Assembly: GCA_027488865.1 (NCBI GenBank)
Contig: JAIYAU010000044.1
Span: forward strand, 62,001 to 126,000
DNA length: 64,000 bases
Source: Cytophagaceae bacterium
GTDB lineage: Bacteria > Bacteroidota > Bacteroidia > Cytophagales > UBA9547
Direction: 5' to 3'
Shown: in pieces, positions 45,897-54,715 of the stretch
How positions within the stretch are numbered: the stretch's first letter is position 1
Layout: the number at the start of each line of letters is the position of its first letter
Position numbers and translations under genes: made by a program
The notes under the pieces: model-generated
What the model saw: the letters and a program-made list of their open reading frames with translations, nothing else
Database searches by the model: none
What the model was told of the DNA's origin: nothing

Positions 45897-47233
45897 ATAT
45901 TTTCTACTTTTTCAGTTTTCAATTCCCCCCTAAACGCCTTCTCCAACAAACTCTTCTTCAACTCCTCCAAATCTTTGATCTTTTGCTCATAAATGGATTC
46001 CAGTTTTATGGTTTCGGTGGATAGGGCATCGAGTTTTTGAACGATGGTTTGTTGTTCTTTTAATGTCATATTCGGCAGAACAAAGTTTCTCAAAGCAGTT
46101 AATGAAACTGTTTTTTGTGCAGTTCCAGTTGCAGTATCATTTGCTTGAAAAAATGCCTGTGGAGATAAAATCCAGTAAAATAGCCATTTGCTACTTACAT
46201 TTTCTTTTGGCCTGATTAATCCAATGTGTCGCTGAAAACAAAATTGAAATTCATCTTCAATTAAAACTGGAATTCCATATGAACCTGTTACAGTATATAA
46301 AACATCCCCCTTTTTCGGTTTTCTATTTTCTTTTAATTTCTCAAAATATTCCTTTGGAACTTTGAATGTATCTGAGAAATCTATTTTGCGATTTTGTTTA
46401 TTGATGTTAGAAATAGTAATAAAAGGATAACCTTCTTCCGATTTTGGTGGTGGCATATGGTCTCCATCGGTAATATCTTTTGCCAATTCAGATAATTTAA
46501 CCTTTTCCCAATTCCCATTCTCAAACACCCCTTGCAAATAACTTTCAAAAAGTTCCTTGGCGTTTTTGAGGTTTTGTTCGGCATTGGCTTTTGCCTTATC
46601 TATGGCGGCAAAGCACTCGTCTAAAATGGAAACAATGCGTTGTTGTTCGGGGAGGGGTGGAAGAGGGATTTCAACTTCTCTAATTTCTTCTAAATGAAGA
46701 TTTGGAACACCAATCCCTTTAAGTCTTCCATTAAATTGATTTTTAGCTAAAGGTGAATTTAAAAAATGAAGTAGATAATCTGACAACAAACCATCTAAGG
46801 GTCTTAATAAAGCAAGACTTACATAAATATCAAAAATTACATCCCTATTCACTTTTGCGGCAACCCCAGTTGTACCATTTTTTGCTAAAAGTATATCTCC
46901 AACTTTTGGAGCAACTCGCTTATGCATTTCTAAATGCTGCTTTTCATCAATATATTTAATGTTATCCCAATCAATTTTTCCACTAGTAACATTTTTAGAC
47001 GATAGAAAAATTACACCTTCACTAAAATATTGCGGTGTTTGGTGTGTACCATCAGTTATTTTAGCACAAACATCACTTAACTTTTTTATTTCCCAACCTT
47101 TCTTCAAATTGTCTGCATTAAGATTTTTAGGATTTGAAGATTTTAGGATTCGTTTGTTCTCATTGAGATTTTCTATAATCATATCATCCTCTAATCCATC
47201 CAATCCTAATTCTGACACTTTTCCTTCCCTCAT
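45893..47233 (-). CDS. hsdS: Type I restriction-modification specificity subunit HsdS
   Basis: The 446-residue protein has two target recognition domains (about 46-200 and 240-390), each followed by a conserved helical region that starts with the EIPLPPLPEQQRIV and NMTLKEQQTIVQKLDAL segments and continues as coiled coil. HsdS binds the bipartite DNA target and bridges HsdM and HsdR. The first 45 residues are an atypical polar extension before the first domain (KKGWEIKKLSDV). Its ATG overlaps the hsdM stop by four bases. Confidence 0.9.
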   Translation of the reverse strand: MREGKVSELGLDGLEDDMIIENLNENKRILKSSNPKNLNADNLKKGWEIKKLSDVCAKITDGTHQTPQYFSEGVIFLSSKNVTSGKIDWDNIKYIDEKQHLEMHKRVAPKVGDILLAKNGTTGVAAKVNRDVIFDIYVSLALLRPLDGLLSDYLLHFLNSPLAKNQFNGRLKGIGVPNLHLEEIREVEIPLPPLPEQQRIVSILDECFAAIDKAKANAEQNLKNAKELFESYLQGVFENGNWEKVKLSELAKDITDGDHMPPPKSEEGYPFITISNINKQNRKIDFSDTFKVPKEYFEKLKENRKPKKGDVLYTVTGSYGIPVLIEDEFQFCFQRHIGLIRPKENVSSKWLFYWILSPQAFFQANDTATGTAQKTVSLTALRNFVLPNMTLKEQQTIVQKLDALSTETIKLESIYEQKIKDLEELKKSLLEKAFRGELKTEKVENM

Positions 47234-48705
47234 AACAATTCCAAAATTGAGTTCAAAATCTCCGCACTTTCTTCGTCCAAGGCTCTCATTTCTTCCAATA
47301 TTTCCTGGGGTTGGCGAAGTCTGGTTTCTTCCTTTTTGTTCGGATTTTTGGCACTGAGGTCAAAAGTGGTTTGGTCTATGTCTTTAATGTTAACGCTCCA
47401 AGATTTTTCGCTCTCAGGCTTCGATAAACTCAGCCGGACAAATTCTTCCAAATCTTTTTCACTCAAAGGATTCCCCTTTCCCAAGTTTCTGCCCAAATTC
47501 AATTGGTAAAACCAAACCTTTTGGGTGGCACTTCCCTTTTCAAAAAACAACACCACCGTTTTCACCCCAGCCCCCGTAAACGTTCCGCCTGGCAAATCCA
47601 ACACCGTATGCAAATTGCAGCTTTCCAACAGTTGTTTGCGCAAGGCCACCGATGCATTGTCCGTATTGCTCAAAAAGGTGTTTTTAATCACCACACCTGC
47701 CTTGCCGCCAGCTTTGAGTATTTTTATAAAATGTTGAAGGAATAGCGAAGCAGTTTCACCTGTTTTGATCGGGAAGTTTTGCTGCACTTCGGCACGTTCC
47801 TTCCCACCAAAAGGCGGATTGGCCAAAACTATATCATAACGGTCTTTCTCTTGGATGTCAGCCAAGTTTTCGGCAAGCGTGTTTGTATGGATGATGTTGG
47901 GAGCTTCGACCCCATGCAAAATCATGTTCATGATACCGATGATATAGGCCAAAGACTTTTTCTCCTTGCCATAAAAAGTTTGTTTTTGCAAGATTTCAGT
48001 TTCTTTCGAAGAAAGGGTTCTTTGTTTTCCATCGACAGGCTGAGGGTTGCGCAAATAATTGAAAGCTTCGCACAAGAAACCCGCACTCCCACAAGCCCCG
48101 TCATAAATTTTCTGGCCTATTTCAGGAGCGATTACTTTTATGATGGTCGTAATGAGCGGACGAGGCGTGTAGTATTCGCCCCCGTTGCGCCCTGCGTTGC
48201 CCATGTTTTGGATTTTGGCCTCATAGAGATGGCTCATTTCGTGTTTCTCCGCGTGGGTTCGGAAACGCAGTTCATCTATCCGATTGATCACTTCCCGCAA
48301 ATTGTAGCCACTTTGGATGCGGTTTTTCAATTCACTAAAAATCTCACCAATTTTATACTCAATGGTATCCGCACTCTCCGCATCGGCTTTGAATTGCTTC
48401 AGGTAAGGAAAAAGTTTGATGTTAACAAAGTCAGTCAAATCATCACCCGTCAAAGCCCTATGGTGATCCAGTTTGCCGTCCTTGTCCTTAGGCGCAGCCC
48501 ACACCGTCCATTTGTAGTCTGGGGCTATGATATTGGTATACGTCTTCCCGCTCAACTCCGCAGCCGTAGCCTTATCCCGCTCCAAATCATCCAAATATTT
48601 CAAAAACAACACCCAAGAAGTCTGCTCCACATAATCCAGCTCACTCCCACACCCAGCGTCCTTGTGAAGTATGTCATCTATATTTTTAAAGGTTTGTTCA
48701 AACAT
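47230..48705 (-). CDS. hsdM: Type I restriction-modification methyltransferase HsdM
   Basis: The 491-residue N6-adenine methyltransferase has the HsdM N-terminal helical domain (about 5-130), the SAM motif DGACGSAGFL (about 199-208) and the catalytic NPPF motif (VLANPPFGG, about 300). It methylates the host target and forms the modification core with HsdS. The gene's base composition appears less AT-rich than its neighbours, suggesting a different transfer history. It is the first gene of the minus-strand operon. Confidence 0.93.
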   Translation of the reverse strand: MFEQTFKNIDDILHKDAGCGSELDYVEQTSWVLFLKYLDDLERDKATAAELSGKTYTNIIAPDYKWTVWAAPKDKDGKLDHHRALTGDDLTDFVNIKLFPYLKQFKADAESADTIEYKIGEIFSELKNRIQSGYNLREVINRIDELRFRTHAEKHEMSHLYEAKIQNMGNAGRNGGEYYTPRPLITTIIKVIAPEIGQKIYDGACGSAGFLCEAFNYLRNPQPVDGKQRTLSSKETEILQKQTFYGKEKKSLAYIIGIMNMILHGVEAPNIIHTNTLAENLADIQEKDRYDIVLANPPFGGKERAEVQQNFPIKTGETASLFLQHFIKILKAGGKAGVVIKNTFLSNTDNASVALRKQLLESCNLHTVLDLPGGTFTGAGVKTVVLFFEKGSATQKVWFYQLNLGRNLGKGNPLSEKDLEEFVRLSLSKPESEKSWSVNIKDIDQTTFDLSAKNPNKKEETRLRQPQEILEEMRALDEESAEILNSILELL

Positions 48706-48780
48706 TATTTATTCTCTTTTTTATCAATTTGTAAAGTTATCATTCTTGTCGGTGTGTTAGCAACCCTTGGCTCTTTTGGT

Positions 48781-49062
48781 TTAGCGCAGGTCTCCCTCCT
48801 TAATCTGTGTATATTCTTCTTTTCTAATAATCATTTGCGGTTTTCCTTTGTATATTGTTATTCTTCCTGTTACACATACTTCTTTGTCTTTTAAATAGTC
48901 CACAGGGATGTATTTAAAAATTTTTACATCATTCCCGAATATTACCGTGGTGAAAGTGCTATTTGGGTATGGCTTTCCAAAATTGAGGTAAGTAGTTTTA
49001 TTTTTTCCTTTTGTTTCATAGGTCTCTAGCACTTTTGAGCAAATAGTAATTGTCTTACCCCT
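48781..49062 (-). pseudogene. OB-fold domain remnant
   Basis: The frame lacks an ATG; a GTG at 49032 could give 83 residues, but the same frame stays open, and with recognisable domain sequence (GKTITICSKVLETYETKG), back to a stop codon just before 49062. The domain KTTYLNFGKPYPNSTFTTVIF ... VCVTGRITIYKGKPQMII is an OB-fold type found at the end of larger Bacteroidota nucleases and lipoproteins. This is most likely the 3' end of a gene whose 5' part is lost. Confidence 0.6.
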
Positions 49063-50037
49063 CTATAGCGCAAGGGTCGCCCTTGTACTTTTTAACCTAA
49101 AAGCGTCTCGCTTTTTTCTAATTAATTCAACTACCCAATAATACCCAACCCCATCAACATTTCCAATCCTTTCATCTCTTTTATTTTACCACCTACGACG
49201 TAAATTCCTACCACCTGCAATTTTTTTCAAGGTGTGTGAGTTTTATTGTGGGAGAAAAACTTTACGCATCAAACCAAAAAAATTTTCATCAACGCATCAA
49301 AAGGGACTTCCAGCCAGATGGTGTAAAATGTGTTAAGTTGTGATAATTCCTAAAATTGGCATATATACTTTCTTTCTGTATCCTACGGTGTAGGTTTCTA
49401 CTTCCTTTCTATTAGGTTTCTATGAGGTATCTATTCTGTCATTTCCAAAAGGCGATGGAAATTTACAGAACCCGATGGCAATCTAGGTGATGTAAGATTT
49501 AGGTAGAGTACCTTGATTACTCTAATAATGAAACCTCATATACTTCTTTAGTGGAAACCTCGGTTTAGCTGAGACCTTCGGTATCAACCGTAAAAGCATT
49601 GTATTTCGGAGAAATTTTCATAGTTGACCTAAATTTAGAAATCTCGGTTTAATACATCAATTTTGCACTTATTTATACACCTTTCCGATAGTGTGCTGCG
49701 GCCGCTACACCTTTTTAGCTTAAAATACACCCCACCATACAACCGGCTCGTGGGAGGAGGGAAGGGGGTACGTTTTTTGCGACCACTAAAAAGGGATACC
49801 ACAAAAAATGTAGGGAGAAACAACGGAGGGGATGTGACCATCCCTTCCCTGTTCCCCTTATGGCACTGCCAATTCGAGCAGCAAATGGGAAGAATGAGAG
49901 TTTTAGGACTAATACACCTTTGTTATCGATTCTAGGAGTTTTGTACTCCAATGCCACTAGAGAAACCTCGTTTTATTACACACCATTTTTTACGATATAT
50001 ATTTTCTATAAAATCAGTACCTTTAACGTAAACACTA
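49063..50037. other. Gene-less stretch of about 1 kb
   Basis: No plausible ORF is seen. It contains one copy of the 21-base direct repeat (49661-49681), three further TACACCTTT words (49675-49915), a GC-richer patch at about 49690-49870 and a perfect six-base stem with a four-base loop at 49829-49844. The left part (49063-49660) has no recognised features beyond short repeated TAGGTTTCTA words near 49390-49420. Confidence 0.5.
49661..49681. repeat. 21-base direct repeat, copy 1
   Basis: TTTTGCACTTATTTATACAC plus one C, identical to bases 50366-50386. It brackets the lone plus-strand gene at 50044-50355 on the left. Confidence 0.85.
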
Positions 50038-50043
50038 TTGAAA

Positions 50044-50355
50044 ATGATAATAACACCACCTGGCGAGGTTTTGAGCCCAAGAGATTTTGTTGAAGATGTT
50101 CAAGTTATCCTCAATACCGGTGAGGATGGTTTTTCTATCGCTAGGATTGTTTGGGACGGTAACCCTTGCGTAGGAATTAGATGGAATATAGCAAGGAGGG
50201 AATGGGATCAGCCAGATAAGATAAACGATATTGTACGATGCGTCGGTATGCCATCTTCTCGTGGACATCCTGTATGGTTTATTTTGCCCGACGAACTTTT
50301 GGATAGAGATTCCAAGATTTGGGACAGAATAAATGCGTTTCTTAATCAAGCCTAG
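50044..50355 (+). CDS. Small protein on the opposite strand, cassette-like
   Basis: The 103-residue protein starts at ATG 50044 (an in-frame TTG is six bases upstream). I do not recognise a named family, but its composition is that of a real protein: WDGNPCVGIRWN, SRGHPVWFILPDELL. The GIRWN ... SRG.P.WF.LP.EL pattern recalls small proteins in integron cassettes and other mobile segments. It is the only plus-strand gene in the accessory region and lies between the two copies of a perfect 21-base repeat. No regulator or toxin motif is evident. Confidence 0.55.
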   Translation: MIITPPGEVLSPRDFVEDVQVILNTGEDGFSIARIVWDGNPCVGIRWNIARREWDQPDKINDIVRCVGMPSSRGHPVWFILPDELLDRDSKIWDRINAFLNQA

Positions 50356-50365
50356 GATGAAAATT

Positions 50366-50386
50366 TTTTGCACTTATTTATACACC
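50366..50386. repeat. 21-base direct repeat, copy 2
   Basis: Second identical copy, 10 bases after the stop of the small plus-strand gene. The two copies are 705 bases apart, as expected for a segment inserted or excised by site-specific or homologous recombination. Confidence 0.85.
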
Positions 50387-50441
50387 ATGGTGAATGAAGG
50401 GAGTCTTTGCATACCTTAATAAGTTGAATTAAATACTAATT

Positions 50442-51224
50442 TTAGCATTCCATTATTTGGGAAGCGTATTGTCTATCTATTTCAAATATTGAAGTAAAAT
50501 CATGAAAATGACTTGAAAGTGATATTAAATAAGGTCTCCATAGCCTATGTTGTGCATTTTGAACGCACTTTTTATAGGTACTGGACGATGTAAGCTTTTT
50601 ATGATCCTGATATTTATAAAAATTTTTCAAAATAAAATCAATGGACAACACAATATCCAATGGCGGATGCATTATTCTTGGGGTATCCAATAATATAAAA
50701 TCACCAAAATGGAATCCATCTGTTTTAGTTATCTCAGACCCACCAAATTCATAGTGATAGAGAGGATGTATTGAAGAGACAGTTTTGCTTGAATCATGCT
50801 TATCTAGGTGCCAAGAACTTTGTAAAGTTTTAATTTCACAATTAGTATCAAGATGGTCAAATTGAACTACGAATTTAACCCCTAAATCAATTATTGGATC
50901 TTTAATAATTTCAAGCCTTGCACTATTTTCATTCCTAACATGGGTAGACTTACAAACAATAGAAAGTAGAAGTCTTGAGGTATAATTGTTGTCTTTTATT
51001 AAGTCAGCTATTGTGGATGGTCTAACATGTCTATCTAGGCAGATATTCTTAAACTCCAATTTTTTCAAATTATAGTCCCAAGCTTCATTTTTATTCTTTG
51101 GGAAAGAAAAATTTACTTTTTCTAACGTTTGATATTCACAAATACGACAAAACCAAGAGTCCTTTTTAAGAAGGATTAAAAAATTCCTAAATTCGGTTCT
51201 TGGGTCAAGTATTTCTTCTTCCAT
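50442..51224 (-). CDS. Unknown protein of the GHKL/receiver module
   Basis: I do not recognise the family. The 260-residue protein has a CxxC near the start (FCRICEY, about residues 24-30), a polar middle and a beta-rich C-terminal half with SWHLDKHDS, LYHYEFGGSE and GDFILLDTPRIMHPPLDIVLSIDFILKNFY. It has no signal peptide or membrane helix. It starts five bases after the receiver gene and is the last gene of the operon, as expected for an output or effector protein of the module. Possible roles are a nucleotide- or DNA-binding effector; no catalytic residues can be assigned. Confidence 0.6.
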   Translation of the reverse strand: MEEEILDPRTEFRNFLILLKKDSWFCRICEYQTLEKVNFSFPKNKNEAWDYNLKKLEFKNICLDRHVRPSTIADLIKDNNYTSRLLLSIVCKSTHVRNENSARLEIIKDPIIDLGVKFVVQFDHLDTNCEIKTLQSSWHLDKHDSSKTVSSIHPLYHYEFGGSEITKTDGFHFGDFILLDTPRIMHPPLDIVLSIDFILKNFYKYQDHKKLTSSSTYKKCVQNAQHRLWRPYLISLSSHFHDFTSIFEIDRQYASQIMEC

Positions 51225-51229
51225 TTAAT

Positions 51230-52381
51230 TTAACTCTTAGCTTTTGTGATAAGGGATTTAAAATGATTATACCGTTCCCTGTCCATCACATTTATCTTCC
51301 ATTTATTTTCGGTCTTTTCGAGTTCAGCGTAAGCTGAGACATATTGAACCTCCTGCCAAGGATATAAAAGATGCTCCCCTACTGCAAATCCATTTATGGG
51401 GTCCAATGGACGCTTGGTACCAATACATATTGTCCAGTATTCATCACTTGAACAGAATTTTATTTTTTCGGCAGCTTTAAGTTGGAGTTTTAATTTTTCA
51501 TTTAGTAAAATTACCCTTTGAGTTGCACCAATATATCGAGGGTCTTCATTTGAAATTTCCGTTTTCCACCAAGAGTTAAATTTGAACGCCCAAAAGTTTT
51601 TCCAACCGATATTTAAATAACCACTATATTCAATACCTGCCTCTGTTAGTAAGCCTAACAAATTCCCCCAATCGTTAGACTTGATATCAACACCAAGCCT
51701 AGCGGCCAAAACTTGTTCATTTATCAACAGACCTTCTTTCTCAATAAATTCCCTTAAAAGGAATTGCACCAAATCATGAGTTGTTCTATACTTGGCCATG
51801 GTTTCCAATAAATCAATAAATCTAATATCTAAATGTCTAATATCTGCTTTGGATAACGATAATATTGTCTCTGGATTTTTCTTTAAGGTTGTTGATTGCA
51901 ATTTTTTATAAACTATTGATAAATCATATAGTTGTTTCATTGCCGTATGAGCTGATTCGTCAAAAATATCTTGCTTTATAAAGGCCAAATCGAACAAATC
52001 TAAGCTAGTTAGCTCACGTTCTCGAGCTTTTGTAAATCCTTTGTTTTTATTTGCAGAACAAATTATTATTGGGATGTCCTTCTGCCCTTTTGCCGCGCTG
52101 ATTCTGATGTGTTCAGCTAATGATTCAGCGGAAAAATCAACATTTTCTGCATTATCCGTTCCCTCTTTAGCTTGTGCACTAACATTTGTATACTCCCAAT
52201 CCAAAATAAGGCCATCTATTGAAGCAATTTCTTGTTCTATTTTTAAAGATCTTTGATGCCAACTACAAGGATATTCTGTCCTTATACTTATTAATTCGGA
52301 AATACTATTAATATATTTCACATCCCCGTCACGAGTGGCTTTGTCATTGTCATCAAGATATAGATATGTTTCCTTTCTCAT
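51230..52381 (-). CDS. Divergent receiver-domain protein
   Basis: The 383-residue protein opens with a receiver-like fold (about 5-145): acidic residues LDDND (10-13), a phosphoacceptor-like Asp61 in LILDWEYT, Ser109 in IIICSANKN and Lys136 in LAFIKQD. The sequence between Asp61 and the serine is longer than in normal receivers (about 30 residues inserted). The C-terminal region (about 150-380) is helical and beta mixed and not recognised. The gene is five bases downstream of the double-GHKL gene and five before the 260-residue protein. It is the natural partner of a histidine-kinase-like protein. Confidence 0.7.
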   Translation of the reverse strand: MRKETYLYLDDNDKATRDGDVKYINSISELISIRTEYPCSWHQRSLKIEQEIASIDGLILDWEYTNVSAQAKEGTDNAENVDFSAESLAEHIRISAAKGQKDIPIIICSANKNKGFTKARERELTSLDLFDLAFIKQDIFDESAHTAMKQLYDLSIVYKKLQSTTLKKNPETILSLSKADIRHLDIRFIDLLETMAKYRTTHDLVQFLLREFIEKEGLLINEQVLAARLGVDIKSNDWGNLLGLLTEAGIEYSGYLNIGWKNFWAFKFNSWWKTEISNEDPRYIGATQRVILLNEKLKLQLKAAEKIKFCSSDEYWTICIGTKRPLDPINGFAVGEHLLYPWQEVQYVSAYAELEKTENKWKINVMDRERYNHFKSLITKAKS

Positions 52382-52386
52382 ATGAT

Positions 52387-54708
52387 TTAGTTTTCCAAAA
52401 TTGCGATTTGATCATCTGAAGCTTTCGGTATTTCTATTCTAAAACAAGTGTTATAACCGTTAGGCGGGGCAGCTAAATAAATGTCACCCTTGTATTCTAA
52501 TACTAAGTCTTTAAGAATTTTCAAACCAAGACCTGATCCAACCATTTGGTCATTTAAATTTGCATTTATACCAACAGGTGTGGATGTTGTAAAAAAAGCA
52601 TCAAAAATACGATTTTCATATTCTTTTGGAACACCATCGCCATTGTCCGAAAAGTCTAAAAATACATTTTTATTATCCTTGCTAGCGGTAATTTTTATTT
52701 TTTTTGTTTTTGGTCTTCCCCTTCTCAAAGCTTTTTTAGAGTTGGTATATAAGTTTAAGAGAATCGAATGCCATTCTGAAGGGTGCATTGGCACCGTAAA
52801 TAAGTCATACCCATTTATTTCTACCTCAACCAAGATCCCTTCATGGTCAAAATCCCATTTAGTGGATTCAACAAAAGGTATAATAACACGACGAAGCTCG
52901 ATTAACTCTAAATTTCTCCTTGCATTTTTACTAACTGCATCATTGAAATATGTTACGTAGGTATCAAGATGATGAACCTTATCAAGTACTTGTTCTAAAT
53001 TTATTCTTTTACTTTCATCAGTTTCAAACAAAAGTGCACTTTTTAGTTTGCTATTAAAAAATATTGGGAATTGAATAATTTCGTGAGTAAATTCACCTAT
53101 TGTTATTCCTAGTGATGCCAATATTCTTAGCATTGCCAACTCGTCCAGTATGTCTTTAAAATCGTTGTTTATTTCTGAGAACAATTCATTCAATTCATGG
53201 ACTTTAAAATTGCCATTCTCGTTAGGGTTATTGTTTTTAGTATTATCTAGATTATTGGCTTTTGTTAATTGTTCGATTTTTAATTGAACAGCAGTTAGTT
53301 TTTCCTTTATGTTTTTACTGTTTTCTACTATCGTTTTATCCCTTTTCTGTTTTTCTTGGTAAACATAAGGCGATAATCTCCTTATTCCGGCTATAATCGC
53401 CTTTCTTGTAAAATCTTTTAGTTCACTGATGGCTTCGCTCTCTATTAGACCTTCCCTGCTAGCAGTTTCTTCAAACAACTCCCCTTCTTTGTCAACGATT
53501 TCCACGAACCCAAAAAAATTCTTATTTGTATAGGGGATATTAAATGGGGATTTGCGGTCTTCCAATTCTATATCTATTCTGCTTCTATTCCTGTCTAAGC
53601 TAAGCCAATCGTCACCAAGCTCTCCATAAGGCAACACACGGAAACCATTTCTGTATACCCTTATGCCTGAGCTTGTATTAGCCAAGGACTCAACATTGTT
53701 TAGTTCTAGTTTTGTTATCCCATTGGAGTAATATTGATGACGGTCATAAATAAAATAATAAACCTTAAAATGAATATTTTTTAGTAGTCTATATTGCTGT
53801 ATTGACGAGTCTCCCTTTTCACCAGCACTTATTGGGGTGCTTTTGTCATCAATGTTGAAGCTTGAACATTTAACCCTAAAAAAACCTTTTTGCTCATTGT
53901 TTACGTATCCCTCGATTTCAGCAAGTGCTTTTTCAAATAATATTTTGTTTATATCCGCCAACATCGATTTTATGTTGTTTTGCGTGCGGTAGCATTCAAC
54001 TAAGAAAAAAGTATCTCCTTGTTGAGCAATATTTAGATCCGAGCTTAACTCTGACAAAAAAGTAGGTTGTAACAAATCGGTTACGTACCTAAAAACTCTT
54101 CTGATTTGAGTATCAGTCCATGCATGTCTTAATGTTTCAATATATAGGGTTGTGCCATTTGGTTTTTGCTTTACCACAGTCTCAACACTATTCTCAATAC
54201 TAGAAAGTTCCCTATCGATTATATAAGAATTCCAGTTGATTTCAACTTTTGTGGCATGTTCATCTGCTTCAACTTGAGTTATGATAGTCAACTTTTCTCC
54301 TAAAAACTGAGTTGCAAAACGCCCTATACCTTTTTTTCCCGCCCTGTGGCGATTAAACTTCGGAGATAATGGTTCATGAATTTTTGATGGAGACGATAGG
54401 GTCATAAAGCCTTTTACTAATTCGTTCTTAGTCATACCATGACCATCATCCTCAATTGTGAGCATTCCACCCGTTCCAAGAGATTCTATAAAATCAAGTC
54501 TTACTAATGTAGCATCCGCATCATATGCATTCTTCACCAATTCCGAGACAGCAGTTTCTGCCCTGCCGACCAACTCTCTACCAAGTCTATTAATTATGTT
54601 AGCATCAACTGAAAAAACAACAGTATTAGGACTAATAGCTGCAATTTGTGAGTTAATTAGGTCTCTTTGCTTTATTAAATCTTCTTTTATTTTATCGATC
54701 TCTTCCAT
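52387..54708 (-). CDS. Double GHKL ATPase with histidine-kinase-like core
   Basis: From ATG 54708 the protein has 773 residues; an in-frame start at 54753 would overlap the upstream gene and adds nothing conserved. The N-terminus is an Hsp90/MORC-type ATPase (about 35-220): the N box ELVKNAYDAD (Asn60), G1 IEDDGHGM, G2 KKGIGRFA. A middle coiled region follows, then an H-box-like GEFTHEI with His542, and a C-terminal histidine kinase ATPase (about 630-770) with N box LLNLYTNSKKAL, G1 FSDNGDG and G2 GSGLGLKIL. Each ATPase motif set is intact, so this is an unusual fusion of a MORC-like sensor ATPase with a kinase core. The next gene encodes a receiver. Confidence 0.8.
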   Translation of the reverse strand: MEEIDKIKEDLIKQRDLINSQIAAISPNTVVFSVDANIINRLGRELVGRAETAVSELVKNAYDADATLVRLDFIESLGTGGMLTIEDDGHGMTKNELVKGFMTLSSPSKIHEPLSPKFNRHRAGKKGIGRFATQFLGEKLTIITQVEADEHATKVEINWNSYIIDRELSSIENSVETVVKQKPNGTTLYIETLRHAWTDTQIRRVFRYVTDLLQPTFLSELSSDLNIAQQGDTFFLVECYRTQNNIKSMLADINKILFEKALAEIEGYVNNEQKGFFRVKCSSFNIDDKSTPISAGEKGDSSIQQYRLLKNIHFKVYYFIYDRHQYYSNGITKLELNNVESLANTSSGIRVYRNGFRVLPYGELGDDWLSLDRNRSRIDIELEDRKSPFNIPYTNKNFFGFVEIVDKEGELFEETASREGLIESEAISELKDFTRKAIIAGIRRLSPYVYQEKQKRDKTIVENSKNIKEKLTAVQLKIEQLTKANNLDNTKNNNPNENGNFKVHELNELFSEINNDFKDILDELAMLRILASLGITIGEFTHEIIQFPIFFNSKLKSALLFETDESKRINLEQVLDKVHHLDTYVTYFNDAVSKNARRNLELIELRRVIIPFVESTKWDFDHEGILVEVEINGYDLFTVPMHPSEWHSILLNLYTNSKKALRRGRPKTKKIKITASKDNKNVFLDFSDNGDGVPKEYENRIFDAFFTTSTPVGINANLNDQMVGSGLGLKILKDLVLEYKGDIYLAAPPNGYNTCFRIEIPKASDDQIAILEN

Positions 54709-54715
54709 TCCAGAA

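Noticed and set aside
47779-48894. A 371-codon open frame on the plus strand across hsdM
   Set aside because: It is antisense to a conserved methyltransferase with intact motifs and has low-complexity, hydrophobic composition. It is a shadow of hsdM.
49635-49957. Several overlapping frames of 68 to 90 codons in both directions
   Set aside because: They lie in the GC-rich patch, are mutually overlapping and show no protein-like pattern.
50035-50373. A 112-codon minus-strand frame overlapping the small plus-strand gene
   Set aside because: Its composition is irregular, while the plus-strand frame has a natural protein-like composition and a better start.
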